Source of the DNA: Syngnathus acus
Taxonomy: Eukaryota; Chordata; Actinopteri; Syngnathiformes; Syngnathidae
Direction of reading: 5' to 3'
NCBI RefSeq assembly: GCF_901709675.1
Contig: NC_051101.1
Span: 2,288,501-2,352,500, forward strand
DNA length: 64,000 nt
Shown: in pieces, positions 12,690-25,230 of the stretch
Layout of the letters: every line of letters begins with the position of its first letter
How positions within the stretch are numbered: the stretch's first letter is position 1
Notes under the pieces: generated by a model
Told to the model about the DNA's origin: nothing
The model's input: only the letters and a program-made list of their open reading frames with translations
The model's database searches: none
Position numbers and translations under genes: made by a program

Positions 12690-13165
12690 GTGTGTGTGTG
12701 AAGGAAGGGTGAGGAAAGGGAGAGGAGGAGGAAGAGAGTGAGAGAGCTGGCAAGAGCGAGCGCCAGAGATGAAAAGGGGATTTCAAACGCACATGAAAGC
12801 AGCAGGAGAAATGAGCGAGGAACGAGGGAAATGAGCGATAAAAAGGCTACTTTGTGGGGAGGAGTGTGAGTGCCTTAACGGAACAAGTGAGGAGAGAAGA
12901 GGAGGAAGAGGAGGAAGGGGAGGGAGGCCCGCCAGTGATTGACAGCAGCAAAGAGCGAGCCGAAGAAAAAGTGCGAGAGAAGGGGATCGGCTGAGAAAAC
13001 CCCGGGGTGTGGAAAGGAGGTATAAATAAAGAAAGGAGAAAAGAAAGCAAGAAAGAAAAGGCAAGAACAGAGACAGGGAGGGAGAAGGGCTGCAGGCGAG
13101 GGGAAGGAAAAAGGAAGAAGGGAGAGAGAGAGAGAGAGATGAAAAAGGGCAGCTTTTAGAGAGAA
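12690..13165 (+). repeat. Purine-rich (GA) tract
   Basis: Nearly 480 bp in which the plus strand is dominated by G and A (AGGAGGAGG, GAAAGGAGAAAAG, and an (AG)n run at about 13125-13140). The Ser/Leu/Pro-rich minus-strand frames over it are composition artefacts. No gene is supported. Confidence 0.75.
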
Positions 13166-16100
13166 GGAGAGCCAAAACAGAGCCAGCCAGCCAGACGAGT
13201 CGAGTTCATTTCAGGCGATGAGCAGCCTCGGCGGCAGGCGGGCACGCTCAGCATACTAAACACCGGACCCGGTCCTGACCCAGATTAACGCCAATGACAT
13301 ACAAATCCAATTGGAAAGCATTTGCCCCCACACACATAAGCCCCCCACTCTCGCCCCCGCCTTGACCGTAGCCTTCACAGGCCAAATCCTGGGCCAGATT
13401 GGCCGAAATATGCCAGAAAAAAAAGGCAGTTTACACCAAGCGGTACAATTGGGCTCAGTCGATGGATACACGTGTACACGCTCATGTGGCAACAAGGTCT
13501 TCAACAGCTGACACTTGAGGCAAGTAAAAAATTCCGCCTGGGCTCTTCCAAAACCAGGCCACACTCAATGAACACGTTAGTCAGAAGAAAACGTTTACTT
13601 CTTGGCAGAAAGACAAAGTGTATCCGAGAGTAGACTGAGGGTGGCAAGAAAACGGGCTGCAGCAGCAAAATGGAGACTGTGGCCACCAGAGCAGAGACAC
13701 AACAGGGGCCTCCTGTACTTGGGAGCTGATGCATGAATTTCAAGCAATTCTGACCAATCAGAAGCAGTCGTTTAGCGTTAGCCTAGCAAGAGGGACGTTT
13801 TGTTTCCACCACGTATTACGGCCTTTCGTTGTTTTCAATGAAACCCGTCATGAGCCCCGAATGGATGTCTTTGGCCGTACAAAAGGCAAAGTAATTTCTT
13901 TCCAAGGTCAGCTCCCTGTTTTGGGCTCAGGTAAAGCTGACATTAGCGCTCTCAGCGGGGCGCTGCTAGGCAGCCGCTACCCGAGGTGACCTCAGCTCCA
14001 TCCGTCAGCCGCGCTCGCCGAGCATTAGCATAACAAGCATCCCTTCTGCACATAACTCTTGCTGCTCCTCCTTTTTCCATCAACCTGCTGCAATCAGTCA
14101 TTGCTAACAACATTTCCCTTTGTGATGCAGCGCCCCCGCCTCCCCCCTCCCACCCGCTACACACCTCCTCACCCCACACCCGTCCCCTCCTCCCATCACT
14201 TTGGAGTTCAGGTAAACTGATGGACAACATCTTCGACCGCAAGCCCCTTTCCGCTCCTGACAGGGCCTTGATGGACAGGCAGAGAGGATGGGTGGGATCG
14301 GGGGGTGCACGGAGGAAAGGTCCAAAGACGGACGCCGTTAAGCTCGGCATGCATCATCGCCTTCCTCGGGCACGGCTGCGACAACACACCGCGTAAACAC
14401 ACGTGCTGATGGGCGGGCGGCCATCCATCCCGTGCGTACAGGAGGGGGGTGGGGGTGAGTGAATCAGGAAATGGGCGCCGTGATTTGTGGCAGAAGCGTT
14501 TTCTGTCCGGGAGAGCAATCGGGCTCGGGGCGCGCTTCATCTTGCGGCGAGGACGCATCTGTGTTGTTTATCTAACGGCGCTGCCATCTTGTTACATTGA
14601 AATATTCATACACATGTATGACAAGATCAGGCCCATTATGGCCCGCCCGCTCTCCACGGGGGAGGGGGCATCAGTCAGAGTAAATTATGAAGACAAGCCA
14701 CATTTCATAATCCTATAGATAGGCTTCAAGTGGAGTATTATTGCAGGCCCACATCAATCACCGAGGCGCGTTTTGCATCGTGTCATCAGTATGATAATGT
14801 GCGATGGGCTATTTCAAGGATAAACTCGCCATTACAATCTTTCACAAAGCAAAGGAAAAGATATTAGGGCCTTGTGTCGTGTGCCATCAACAGGCATCAC
14901 GTGACCAACACTTCAAATGGATTGGCTGCATCAACAAATGATGCCTCAATTGTAACGTGCTACGCATTGCAAAATCCAGATCGTGCAGACAATTACAATT
15001 TCATCAAAAGATTCATCATTATCACTTTCTGGAGGCGAATTTGTTGTTTTTTGGCACGGTTATGCAAAACCGGATTCCGTGGGTTCTATTTGAGTGACCA
15101 ATGTAAATCCTGCGCGGCGAATGTTGCTAATTCCGGGCCTCAGATCTCAGAAACATAAGGCTGCGTCGTTGTGGGAGTGGTCACATCAATCATTGCCAAT
15201 CAAAGCGGCTTCATTCATTCTGCCCATGCACTAGTGTCTCAACATAATGGAAGCAAATTTTCCCGGTGAACGGCCACTCAAATCCCCGCCCCCCCCCTTG
15301 AAGATCTGCATCCTGGCGACTCCTAACTATGTGAAGCGAGGCAAGCGGGCAAATCCTTGCGGGCCAACTAAAGAAGTCATTCCACAGCACTCGTGAGAAA
15401 TATAGAAGACATCTTTAAGTACAAATCAAAATAGCGTGTTGGGCTATTACGGCGTACGCTAATAAGAAGTAAGCCCGCCCGGGGCCACAGCATTCTGTTG
15501 TCGGAGATGAGGCAGGAGCGAGCGGTGTTACAACGGGCCCTGTGGGGGTGGTGGAGGAGAAGGAGCCAGCGTGACTGCAGCTCCAGCTCCAGCAAGTCCG
15601 CAATTAAGGCGGAATCAGGGAGAAATCTGTGCTGCCTTGATAATGAGCCTCGTCTGAATTATTAACGAGAGCTGCTCCCCCGGGACCCGGGCTCCCACTG
15701 AGCCCATCAAACCCACCCCCTCGCCCCCAAACACTCACACGGAAAGACGGCAGGCACACAAACGCAACAGCACAACAATGCCAGAGTAACACACGTGTTG
15801 ACTCAAATGTTCTTTTTCGTGCCGGACGCTCAGTCGGTTTCATCGAAGGCCTCACGCAAACAAAAATGACCTTGCGTAAATAAAGAAGTACTTGAATGTC
15901 TTTTGGTTTGCCGAGTCGAGAAGTTTCACATGTTCAGCGTGTTTGTGAAGGGAAGTTCTATTTTTTTAAGATTTCCTACTCAAGTCGTGTGAGTTCCATT
16001 TGTTCCTTTTCAACTCGAACGGCTTCTCACAACACTTCCTGTAAAGAGCACCTGCGCTGACATGAAGGCAATTTTGGGTGTTTTATGCCTGTGCTTCCTA

Positions 16101-17737
16101 AAATAGTCCTTTGCCAATTGTTTGGAATGTGTGGCAGGGGCTGGTGGGCCACAGCGAACCGCGCAGACAAACAAACGCTGTCCTATTTTTGCTGCTGCTG
16201 GAGGATATCGCTACGGCGACGGGGGGATGTTTATTCCCATTTTATTGGGATGTGTGCGGTATGCGCGGTGAATGGAAGCCCCCCGAGTGCATCTAGCGGC
16301 ACTGGCGTGACTCACAACCCCCTCGACCGTCCAGCCAATTTCATAACGCCTTTCCTGGAAACATCCAAGCGGTGGCGTAACACTTGGGGCCTCGACCCGA
16401 CCATCAAACGTCCGTGACATCAAACATTTACACGCGGCAACACAGCGCCTCGTCTGGGCGCCAAGGGCTTTTGCACCTGGCCCACCCCCAAAAAGTGAAA
16501 TAAATAAGTAAGAATCATCTTTCAAAACGTGCCAGACAGCAAGAGAGAGCGTCTTGGCCCCTCCCAAGAACGCAGTGTTCTTCCATGGGCGGGTCCAGTT
16601 TGTGTTTGAAGCAAAAGCGTCCCGCTGCAAAACATTTGAAGCCACACAAAATCCCAGAAGACGTGCACAACATGGAAACAAAGGGCACCGTTATTGCCAT
16701 TTGGAGGCTTTTCCCTGACTCGAAAACTCGCCAAATCAAGCATGTTCTGCAGAGTGAAACTTTCCATTTTGTGAGTGTGGCCACTAAAAATTTGCTGGCT
16801 ATTTTTTCTTTTTAATTTAGTGCCCGAAGCCTGTTTGTCTGAGGAGCGTGAAATTCGGTAGGGCAGAATCAATCATGAGCAGACCCACAAAAATGTCCCA
16901 AGAAGCCATGCTGTCCTTTTTAGTGAACATTTAAAAGTTATTTTGTCCATCTTCAGGGGTCTTTCAAAAACAAACCACTGGTCCAGATTTGATCTCATTC
17001 CCACCACTCGATTGAACGGCCAGATGTTGCCATTTTTGTCCTCGCGTGTGGGCGGTGCAAGGTGCCATAAAAAGTCTCAAGAAGCCATGGCTGAAAAGAC
17101 CTTTACTTTAGATTTGCAATTTAGAACAAGACTTTGAGACAGGAAGGCGGTGTTCCACAATCCGCACGTGATTCTGCAGACACAACGAGTTGCCCACTCC
17201 GCTGGCGCGCTTCCCAAACGTGCAATTACTTTACCAGCCAAGCATTGAAACCGGCGTGGCGTTCACTTTAGGAAAACCCTACCCAACTGCGAGCCGTCCG
17301 AGTTAAAAAAATAAAATAAAATAGGCCTGAGCAAACGTATGAAATGTACTGAGAAATATACTGAGCACGGCAGCTGATTAGCTTTTTTTTCTAGCGGGCA
17401 CGGCTAACAGGCTTGGTAGGAAATGCTGGAACGGATGAAGCTGCACTCAGCTGCAAACGACGTCTAAATGAGTTCAAGCATGGCCAATTGTGAACTTGAA
17501 GCTCTCATCCCCTTGTGTTCTGCTCCAAAAGCCCAGGCCGGCAGCTCAAGGGAGAGGAGCGGAGGGGAAATCCGCCATTGTTATCCTATTATCTGCAAGA
17601 TAATGTGAGATATGAGATTTCCTCTCAGATAAGAGCAGGCGCTCTGCTTAAGGCACTCTGCCAGCTCGCAATCCTGAGGCCACAAGCGTGCCTCGCCCGG
17701 ACGCAAAGAAGGCATCTGACGGATGCACGGACGGACA

Positions 17738-17778
17738 GATGGATGGATGGATGAATGGATGGATGGATGGATGGATGG
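17738..17778 (+). repeat. (GGAT)n microsatellite
   Basis: About ten GGAT units with one GAAT variant near 17753. Confidence 0.95.
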
Positions 17779-20700
17779 TGGCAGTGATGAAAGAGGACAA
17801 ATCAGAGGAAAAGGATGGAAGGAAATTGCAAAGTGGGCAAATCTGCATTGTTTTTCATTCTGCCGCCCCCTGATTGCCGTCTAGCGTATTTGAATGCGCG
17901 CCCATACTTTGGTCATTTGCATGTACATTCATCATTTTCAGTGAGAAATGAAGTGCCTGAAGGCTTGGGGGGGGGGCAAGGGAGGCGACGGCATCCCGCG
18001 TCTTGGCGTCTGACCCGCCACTCAAAGCGATATACTGCCTGAATTCAACCTGGCTCGCAGTGCCGGAGCCCACGGCAGACGTAAGGTGCTCATAATCCCT
18101 CAACATAAATCTCCCCAACATGCATCATATGCTCTTGTTCTGCGTGTGCGTGCCCGCGTGCGTGTGTGTCGCACTCGCAAATTACTTGGCTCCCTTGAGC
18201 CAACACGGAGGATAAAATATGAATCAGCTGATGTCTCGGATAGTTTCCAGTCTCTCCAGGCTTCCCAGCTAATCATCAAGTGACACACTAAGAGTAGCAT
18301 AGCACGCGCACACACACGCACGCGCATGCACACACATGCATACAATCTATGCACACATTTCGCCATATTATGAACACACTTATGATCACAGTCTGATGTC
18401 AGGTGGAACATCTAAGACAGAACTGCAACCTATCGCAGGTCGCTGACCAACATCAAAATCATTTTATTAAATATCATATATATTATTATAATACATTATT
18501 AAATATTCCTCTCCTCTGTAGCACTTTTCAAGAGCAAGCTATATTTTCAGTAACATTTGAAGTCTTCTGTGTCATTTCCAAATGTCACAATTTCCCAAAC
18601 CACAAAGCAAAAGTGACACAACAGCCGCGGCACCCCGCCCACTTTTGAAGATTCCGTGAGTGTAGCGTGACTCGGTGGAGGAAGGCGATGGCAACATTTA
18701 CGGGAATGCCGTCCATCACACTGACAAATCCAAGGTTAGGATAAAATACGAGCGGGAGGAAACGGTCTTGGAACGACCGACTGCATCATGATTTGCTGTT
18801 GCCGTTTAATTCATCGGGCTGCTCCTTGTGCTGTGCTCACCTTAACCACCGGAAGGCGGTATTGTACAACACACAGAAAAAGAGGAAAACATTTCTTCTT
18901 GGACTCCTCCTGGTACATTCACTCCAGACGTGAGTTGCTTAAAGGGCTTGTCAAACTGTGTCAATGTTAAGCGCGAGCGCCCCTCGGTGGACATCTGTCA
19001 AGTACGTACGCGTTGATCTCAAATTTTCAGGAAACGAGGCCACTTTTTACTGTACTGCAAGAACTAAACTCTAACGAGTGTGAGTGGCTGCTCGCCAGCG
19101 TCGGCAACCTGCTGCGCGATCCCCCGGTCCACTCCCAAGTGTCGGGACAAACGGAAGGGTCGGAAAGTGTGCGAGCGAGGGAGCGAGTGTCCTTCTACGT
19201 TGCGACATCATTCGGCATGCTGCAGCAGCCGACATATACGTTAATGCCGAGGCCTTAATGAACTTGCGCGTACCTCCAGGCCATCTCCCACCCACCAAGA
19301 TCCATCCATCCGCTCGCGTTGAGCGAGTCGCAAGCAAAACGACGCTCCGACGTTCTCCGCAGTGACACGCTGTCAGGCCAATCGCGCTGGCGCGGCATAC
19401 GCGCCTATGGAAGGAGACAGGCCCTCCCTCTGCGACGGCCCCCACAAAAGAGGCAACAAAGGCGATGCGCGACGTGATGCTTGGCTGCAACTGACAAGCG
19501 CCTCTCCCACGCACTCCAGATGCACCTGTAGATGCTTCCACCGCATTCCAACACAAAGCACGCGGCGGCCACTCCGCAATGAGGCACAATCACAAATTTT
19601 ACATCTGTGGAGCCGAGGCCGGTAGGTAGAGGACCTCGGTGGTCGCTATCCCAAGAGTTTCCTGAAATAAACTCGCCACAGAGCCAAGAGCAGATCGGAT
19701 TACCGCTCAACTTGGGGCCGTCGGCCAATAAAGGGCCAATTAATCTCTCCTGCGGTGGCGACGAGTGCAGCCGGGAGGCGTAGGAAGGGTTCAAAAGTAC
19801 ACGCCGCTTCCTAAACTCCCGCCTGGAAGGAGGTAATTGGGAAGTCGTGACCCGAGGATGCTGTCGCCTTCCGAGAAGTCAGAAGCCATTGGGTATTTAT
19901 AGCGGCTTAATGGCGGTGTCCAGGTTGTAGACCCGGACTAGCACTCTGATCCCGCCTCTGTTCCGCCGTGACGCACGGCGGGAATAATTCACGCCTCGGA
20001 GGATTATTTTTCCCAGAAGCGCCCGGTTTAGTCCAGCTTCGAGAGGTTGCTTGGTTTTGGGTCGGACACGAGCGGCCTCCCACGCAAACGGCCAAGCGAG
20101 AGCGCTTCATTTCATTTTATTTCATCAGCAGCTTACCAACAATTACGTGCTGCTTTCCCCCCCCCCCCCGCCACATCACGGAGAGAATGTCTGTTGATTC
20201 GGAAGCCGGTGTTTTGCCGCCTGTTAATGTTGCTTCGCAGCGCCACTAAAAGGAATTGCCTGATATGAATGAAAGGCTCAAATTGGAGAGCACAATGGCA
20301 CACGGACTTCTTCCAATTAGCTTGTCGACGCTAACGGCAGCTTTTAAACATCATCATCAAATACAATCCGACCGAATGTCGGGTTTCTCTTTCACAAAGA
20401 TTTACTTAACATTGATGTGAAGTTTCTTATCCAGCAGGCCTTCGTCAGGCACTGGGCTAACATTTCCAGAAGATGTTTCCAAGGGCCTATGTGGCCGGTT
20501 GCGTCACAAAGGGGACGAGAAAGCATTTCCGCTTCCTGTTTGTTTGGACCCTGTATCACCTGCATGCGACCGCGCACCGGGCGGGTCAATCAGGATGGCA
20601 GCTCGCGCATTAGGCCAGCGCGCTTTAAACGTCTTAGCTAATCGCCCCCGTCGTGACCTGCGGCGGGCCCCTTGTCTGGACCGTGGACTGGAATAGCCCA

Positions 20701-22500
20701 AATGGCAAGTTACTTAAGCTGGAGAGGCGGGCCTGCGTGCGCGGTTGAAGGAGCGACCCGCTGGCTGCAGCGTAGTAGGACCGACCCGAGTCCACCTGGA
20801 GACATGCCTTAGCGCAGTTCACTTTAATGGGGAAGGATTAAAGTGTCAGTCAGCTGTGTGTTGTCTCGCCTCTGGAGCGGTGACTGAGTTTAGCGGTTAC
20901 GCAACGCACCGCAAGTTTCGTCAAAAAGGCAAATCCCTCTCTGAGGGAGGGAGGGGGGAGGAGAAAGAAAATGAATGGACACGGTATTATTCTTCTGTTG
21001 GCGCGACATGCCTAGAAGATGTAGTATTGGGCCAACGTGACAGCTCCATGGGATAAATTTAGCAATGGGCCATATGAATACATGTTCAATAATGAGATTA
21101 GAGAAGAGAGGAGGCGGCCAGCGCTAAATCCCGCTTTGTGGCCAAGGATATCCGACAAAGCCAGATATCATGTCAAGTATTTGACAGGAATCCCAAAAGC
21201 CTTGACAGCGCGCCCACAGAGCGGCCTTGGCTACGTACCTTCTCACGCATCGCCATGGAAAGGTGACTCCATTCATGTGCAAATGCGACAAGAAGCGCAG
21301 GACCTGAGAGCGCGGCTTTGATTATATATTTATATTGTCGGCTTCTGTCCAGCGAGACAGAGTGCGCTCGCTTCTCATCATCCATATGGAATATTTACCC
21401 ACCGTGGGCAGCTGACCTGGTGATCCCCCCCTTACGAGTGGCGACTCTCATTCGCTTGGAGAGGCCAACATAATCGCACTCCAAGCGCGGTACGTGAAAT
21501 GCTCCCATTAACTTGACGTGCGTCACAAAGATATGTACACTCTAAAAGCCTCCAGGTACAGTCTGCACCAAATGGACCTCCTGGGACTAATTAGTGGACA
21601 CCAAGGTAACCGTTTGTATACCAAAAATTACAGCCTGATCCAAATGTGGAGAAAAGTCGGACACGGGAAGTTGACAAATACGACGAACGCGGCTACAACG
21701 GCTCGCCTGAAAACAGTCACACTTGCTTCTTAGGCTATTTGGCCCCAAGAACTCAATAAGTGGCAACATAAGGGACGACACCGAGACAGTCATGAGTTGA
21801 TTCGTCTCGAAGAGACGTCGAGACGTCATTCAGTCAGCTGGCACGATACAGACAAAGTCGAAATGGTGGCAGGTGTGTGCTAACTCAAGTATTTTGCTAC
21901 CCTCGCTTTAGGGAACTTGGATTCTTAAGACACATTTTTGGTCCTGGAAGTTGGCTCAATTTATGTAGATTTTAAATCAGGGAACAAAAACACATACCTA
22001 CTGTCTGACAATCAGCACCCATCGATAAGTGTCTTTTTCGAGGATTTTGAGCCCAGCTATCTCAAAATACAACGCAACTGAAGCAATCTTTGGACTTTTC
22101 TATCTATTTTGCGACCAATTGCCCCTGAATGCACCTCTTAAGATTTCGTCAATTCACAAGTGTCAAATGGACAAATCAGGCTAAGTCACGTGGGGTGCAC
22201 TAATGGACTTTTTCTAGCCAAAGTGACAGGCAGACCGTAAAAAGGAGGATGTTCCGTGCTCTACTACGACTAGAGGCTGCCAAGCTCGTTATACGCACGC
22301 GCTCCACTCAAGTCAATCGGCCATCGACGATCTATTCGAGTGATTGGCGGCCTTAATGAACCGGGACGAGCCCACGCGTGGTGTAGCCCATGCGCGAAGC
22401 CCACGTTGCTTGCTTGTCGGAAGTGTAACAAAGGCTCGGCGGATAGTGTGCGTGCTTGTACTCGGAGTGCGCGAGCGAGGTGGCGGCGGCAGCGGCTTAC

Positions 22501-22974
22501 CTTCCATCCTGCCGAGCTGTTGCTGTCGCCTTTATCCTTGAAATAGGGCACGTAGCGGACCATCCAGTCGTAGATCTGCGACAGCGTCAGCCTCTTCTCC
22601 GGGGTGCTCTCGATGGCGCGGGTGATGAGGTCCGCGTACGACTGGTTCCCCCAGGCGTTCCGCCGCGACGACTTGGCTTTGCGCAGCGGTCCGCTGGCGT
22701 CCAGGCACGGGTGCGTGGCGCCGGCCGGTGCCGGGGCGCCGGCCGGATGCTTGAGCTCGGCCGGCGCGCCGCCCGCCAGCAGCAGCCCGGCTCGGCAAGC
22801 CGGCACGTCCTCGGGCTCCACCTTGATGCCGGCAGCCAGCGGGAGCCCCCCGCTGACCTCGGGGAAATCCTCCGGGCATGGCAGCGGCCAGGTGCACGAG
22901 CGAGGCCGGCTTTGTGGCTCGAAATCCGAATCAACCTGATGAGCGTCCAGTTCGTCGTCCTCCATCATCAACAT
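22501..22974 (-). CDS. foxo6: Forkhead box O6, coding exon 1 (5' part only)
   Basis: A FOXO transcription factor: binds DNA through a forkhead domain and is excluded from the nucleus when Akt/SGK phosphorylates it under insulin signalling. The exon encodes 158 residues, MLMMEDDELD to DSNSSAGWK. Near the N-terminus, RPRSCTWPL (about residues 23-31) is the first Akt/14-3-3 site. RRNAWGNQSYADLITRAIE (about 104-122) starts the forkhead domain, and the exon stops inside it at GWK, the conserved FOXO splice position. The donor is GTAAGC. AHQVD near the start, GPLRKAKSSRRNAWGN and the IYDWMVRYVPYFKDKGD helix resemble FOXO6 more than FOXO1, 3 or 4. Zebrafish-type a/b copies cannot be told apart. The ATG is the first in frame; a downstream start at M3 or M4 is possible. 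The frame continuing to 22270 is intron read-through. Confidence 0.9.
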
Positions 22975-25099
22975 TTGCGTGCCGAGTGGGAGAAATCAAA
23001 TCTGCGGGGCTAGCGTGACGTGGGGTGCCGGCCGATACATCCACGTTCTCGTTTTGGTTGGGTTTGCTGTGTTTGCTGCCTCGCTGGATCACTTCACGCC
23101 GAAATGCTCAGGCGGCTATTAAACTTACGGCGTGGATCAATGAGGGAGGGGGGGTCGGCGGCATAGACGGATCATGATGAATCGAATCACAGCAGCGGGC
23201 GCAGCATCGCCTGTAAGGACAGCAGCAGCAATAAAAGTAACAACACCTTTTCGTCCATTTTAGCCGAAAACATCCAATCAAACGTTCTTTTTGATCATCG
23301 CGTCCGAAGATGCCGGGATTGCGTCTCCTCCGGTAACGGCGGCGGCAGCAACAGATGATATTCGAGATGCGTGCGCAGCTTCAACGGTCGATAAATCCAC
23401 CGAGGAGACACCGGGAAGGTACGGAGAAAGGCAGGAAAGGATCACCCGGGGGAGGGTGGGGGCGACGAGGCGTGATTGTAGCGTGAATTATTCAATCTTT
23501 CCGATGAAGCGAGTCGGCGGCGGGCGCACAAGTGTCTGCAATTCTAATAAAGAGGCGTGACAAAGCAACAGCAACCTCCCCAAAAAAAAGAGGCGTCCAC
23601 TTGTCTGCTCTATAAACAAAAGAGGAAAATATGTCAACGAGACGCTCTCCTCCGGCTCAGCTGACACACATGTTCTCCGCGAAGGCGAGCGTGTTACGCG
23701 CGTGGAGTGCGAGGCGATGAGATGCAGCCAATTGTGGAGTGCGCTCAGCAAATCAATACACTCCCCATCGTGATCGCATTGAGACCCCAAACTCTCCCCT
23801 CCTTCCTTCCCTCTCCTGCTTTAATTTGAGGCTCCACAATCCTTCAATCCAAAAAAAACAAAACAAAAACTGGTGATCGAGTGAGTGTTCGTTCTGGCGC
23901 AGCCTCGCTTTGTGTGTGCCAGATTCCACGCCCAACCGTGATTTAGGGAGAAAAAAATACACGGAAGGTGGAATTTGTGCACAATTGCACTCATGCATGC
24001 ACGAGCAAGGGTGGGGGTGGAGGGGGGGGGGGATGTCTACTCCAGTGCTGTGAGGGGATTTGCGCCTGCATGTGCGTGACTGCATGCGTGTGTCCAGGCT
24101 GAGTGTGAGGCGTCCAAATGTCCTCCACGGGGGACCGGAGAGCGCGCAGGTTTCACCTCAGCTCATTATTTGGCGGCTATACTCCAGTGAGTGTAATTTT
24201 CTATGGCGATTAGACAGATTTAGCTCCGATTAAGAGATTAGGTAACCCTAGATTTTTAATCCAGAGGAAGTGAGGTGAAATGGGCTCTTGTACCAAATGA
24301 AATGTCCATGACGCGAGAGTGAAAATAAAACACTTGAGAAATCCACCGGCAACGCAATATTGGCAGGCTCTGGATCTGGTTGATGGAGGGGCTTCCCCCC
24401 TCCCCTCACCTCAATCTTATCCTCCGCCAGCCTGGCTGCCACAGGTGCATCAGTCCAATTGGCCCATAAGGCAGGCATTTGTGTGTGTGGGGGGGCACAG
24501 TGAAATAGTCCTGAGCCACTCTAAAAGAGAGAAGGAAAAAAAGCGTAAACAATCCTTCCGATGATCATATTTTAGCTGCATATGATGAGAACAAACTATA
24601 AATGTTCAGGAGTTACCATACATATTTGGATCTGTGGTGACATTTTTGCTACATGGTGTAAAACATGGCCTGGCTAAAATAAAATTGTAACTTGAAATGT
24701 GTGAAGGTCATGCAAAAAAAGTAGCAATTTTACATAAATGAAGATGCAACAACTCAAGTGTAAAGTCTAGCTATTAAGAAGAAGAAAAAGATCTACCGAT
24801 GCCAAACGAAGCAGAATTAACAAAAATCGAGGAGAGGAGTAACATCAAGACACTTACCAGATAGGCCAAGTTTGTCGCTCTTTGAACGGCAATTTGTGGC
24901 TTGAGATGAAATTTTCCAACAAATGTGCAAACTGCCTGTTTGCACATTTGCATCCGCACTTCAATTTGCGGCCAGTGTGAACGCAGCGTTCTGGTTCTGA
25001 GTGCCACTTGTTGGCTGGCTTGGCATGAGCTTAACCAACTGACATTGTGTATTCATGAGTACTCACCCAGTTGGAAAGTCTTCTGAAATGGACCTTCTG

Positions 25100-25230
25100 C
25101 AACGGTCTGGAGCCTGAGCCTCTCCGCAGCATCGGGACTCGAACCTGCAACCGGAGGGTAGAGGCTGTGAGCGAGGGCGGAGCGGTTGCGGCCGGGCCGC
25201 CGCAGTGCATTCCGAGTTGATGTGTGGCGC
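25100..25230 (-). mobile_element. Possible tRNA-derived SINE piece with intact B box
   Basis: On the minus strand, 25145-25135 reads GGTTCGAGTCC, an exact pol III B box (GGTTCGANTCC), inside GGTTGCAGGTTCGAGTCCCG, the phrase usual in fish tRNA-derived SINE heads. An A box is not clear upstream, and no SINE core motif follows. It may be an old fragment. Not a functional tRNA as far as I can see. Confidence 0.35.

Larger units (their letters stand above)
1..22500 (-). other. foxo6: foxo6 intron 1 (partial, runs off left edge)
   Basis: This stretch follows the donor site that ends foxo6 coding exon 1 (minus-strand GTAAGC at 22495-22500). FOXO genes have one long second coding exon that starts with the rest of the forkhead domain. 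I find no minus-strand frame encoding the expected NSIRHNLSL helix or the long downstream region between 1 and 22500, so exon 2 probably lies beyond the left edge. Open frames here are short, lack recognisable domains, and often come from TG/CA repeats. I see no convincing gene inside the intron. It holds microsatellites, retrotransposon and MITE remnants, a purine-rich tract and GC-rich patches with CRE motifs, each listed separately. The intron assignment is inference from gene structure. Confidence 0.7.

Noticed and set aside
12783-13175. Leu/Ser/Pro-rich 130-residue frame resembling a membrane protein
   Set aside because: Minus-strand translation of the purine-rich tract; low complexity.
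22270-22500. Continuation of the foxo6 frame beyond GWK
   Set aside because: Follows a GTAAGC donor at the conserved FOXO splice position and does not match the forkhead helix 3 sequence; intron read-through.
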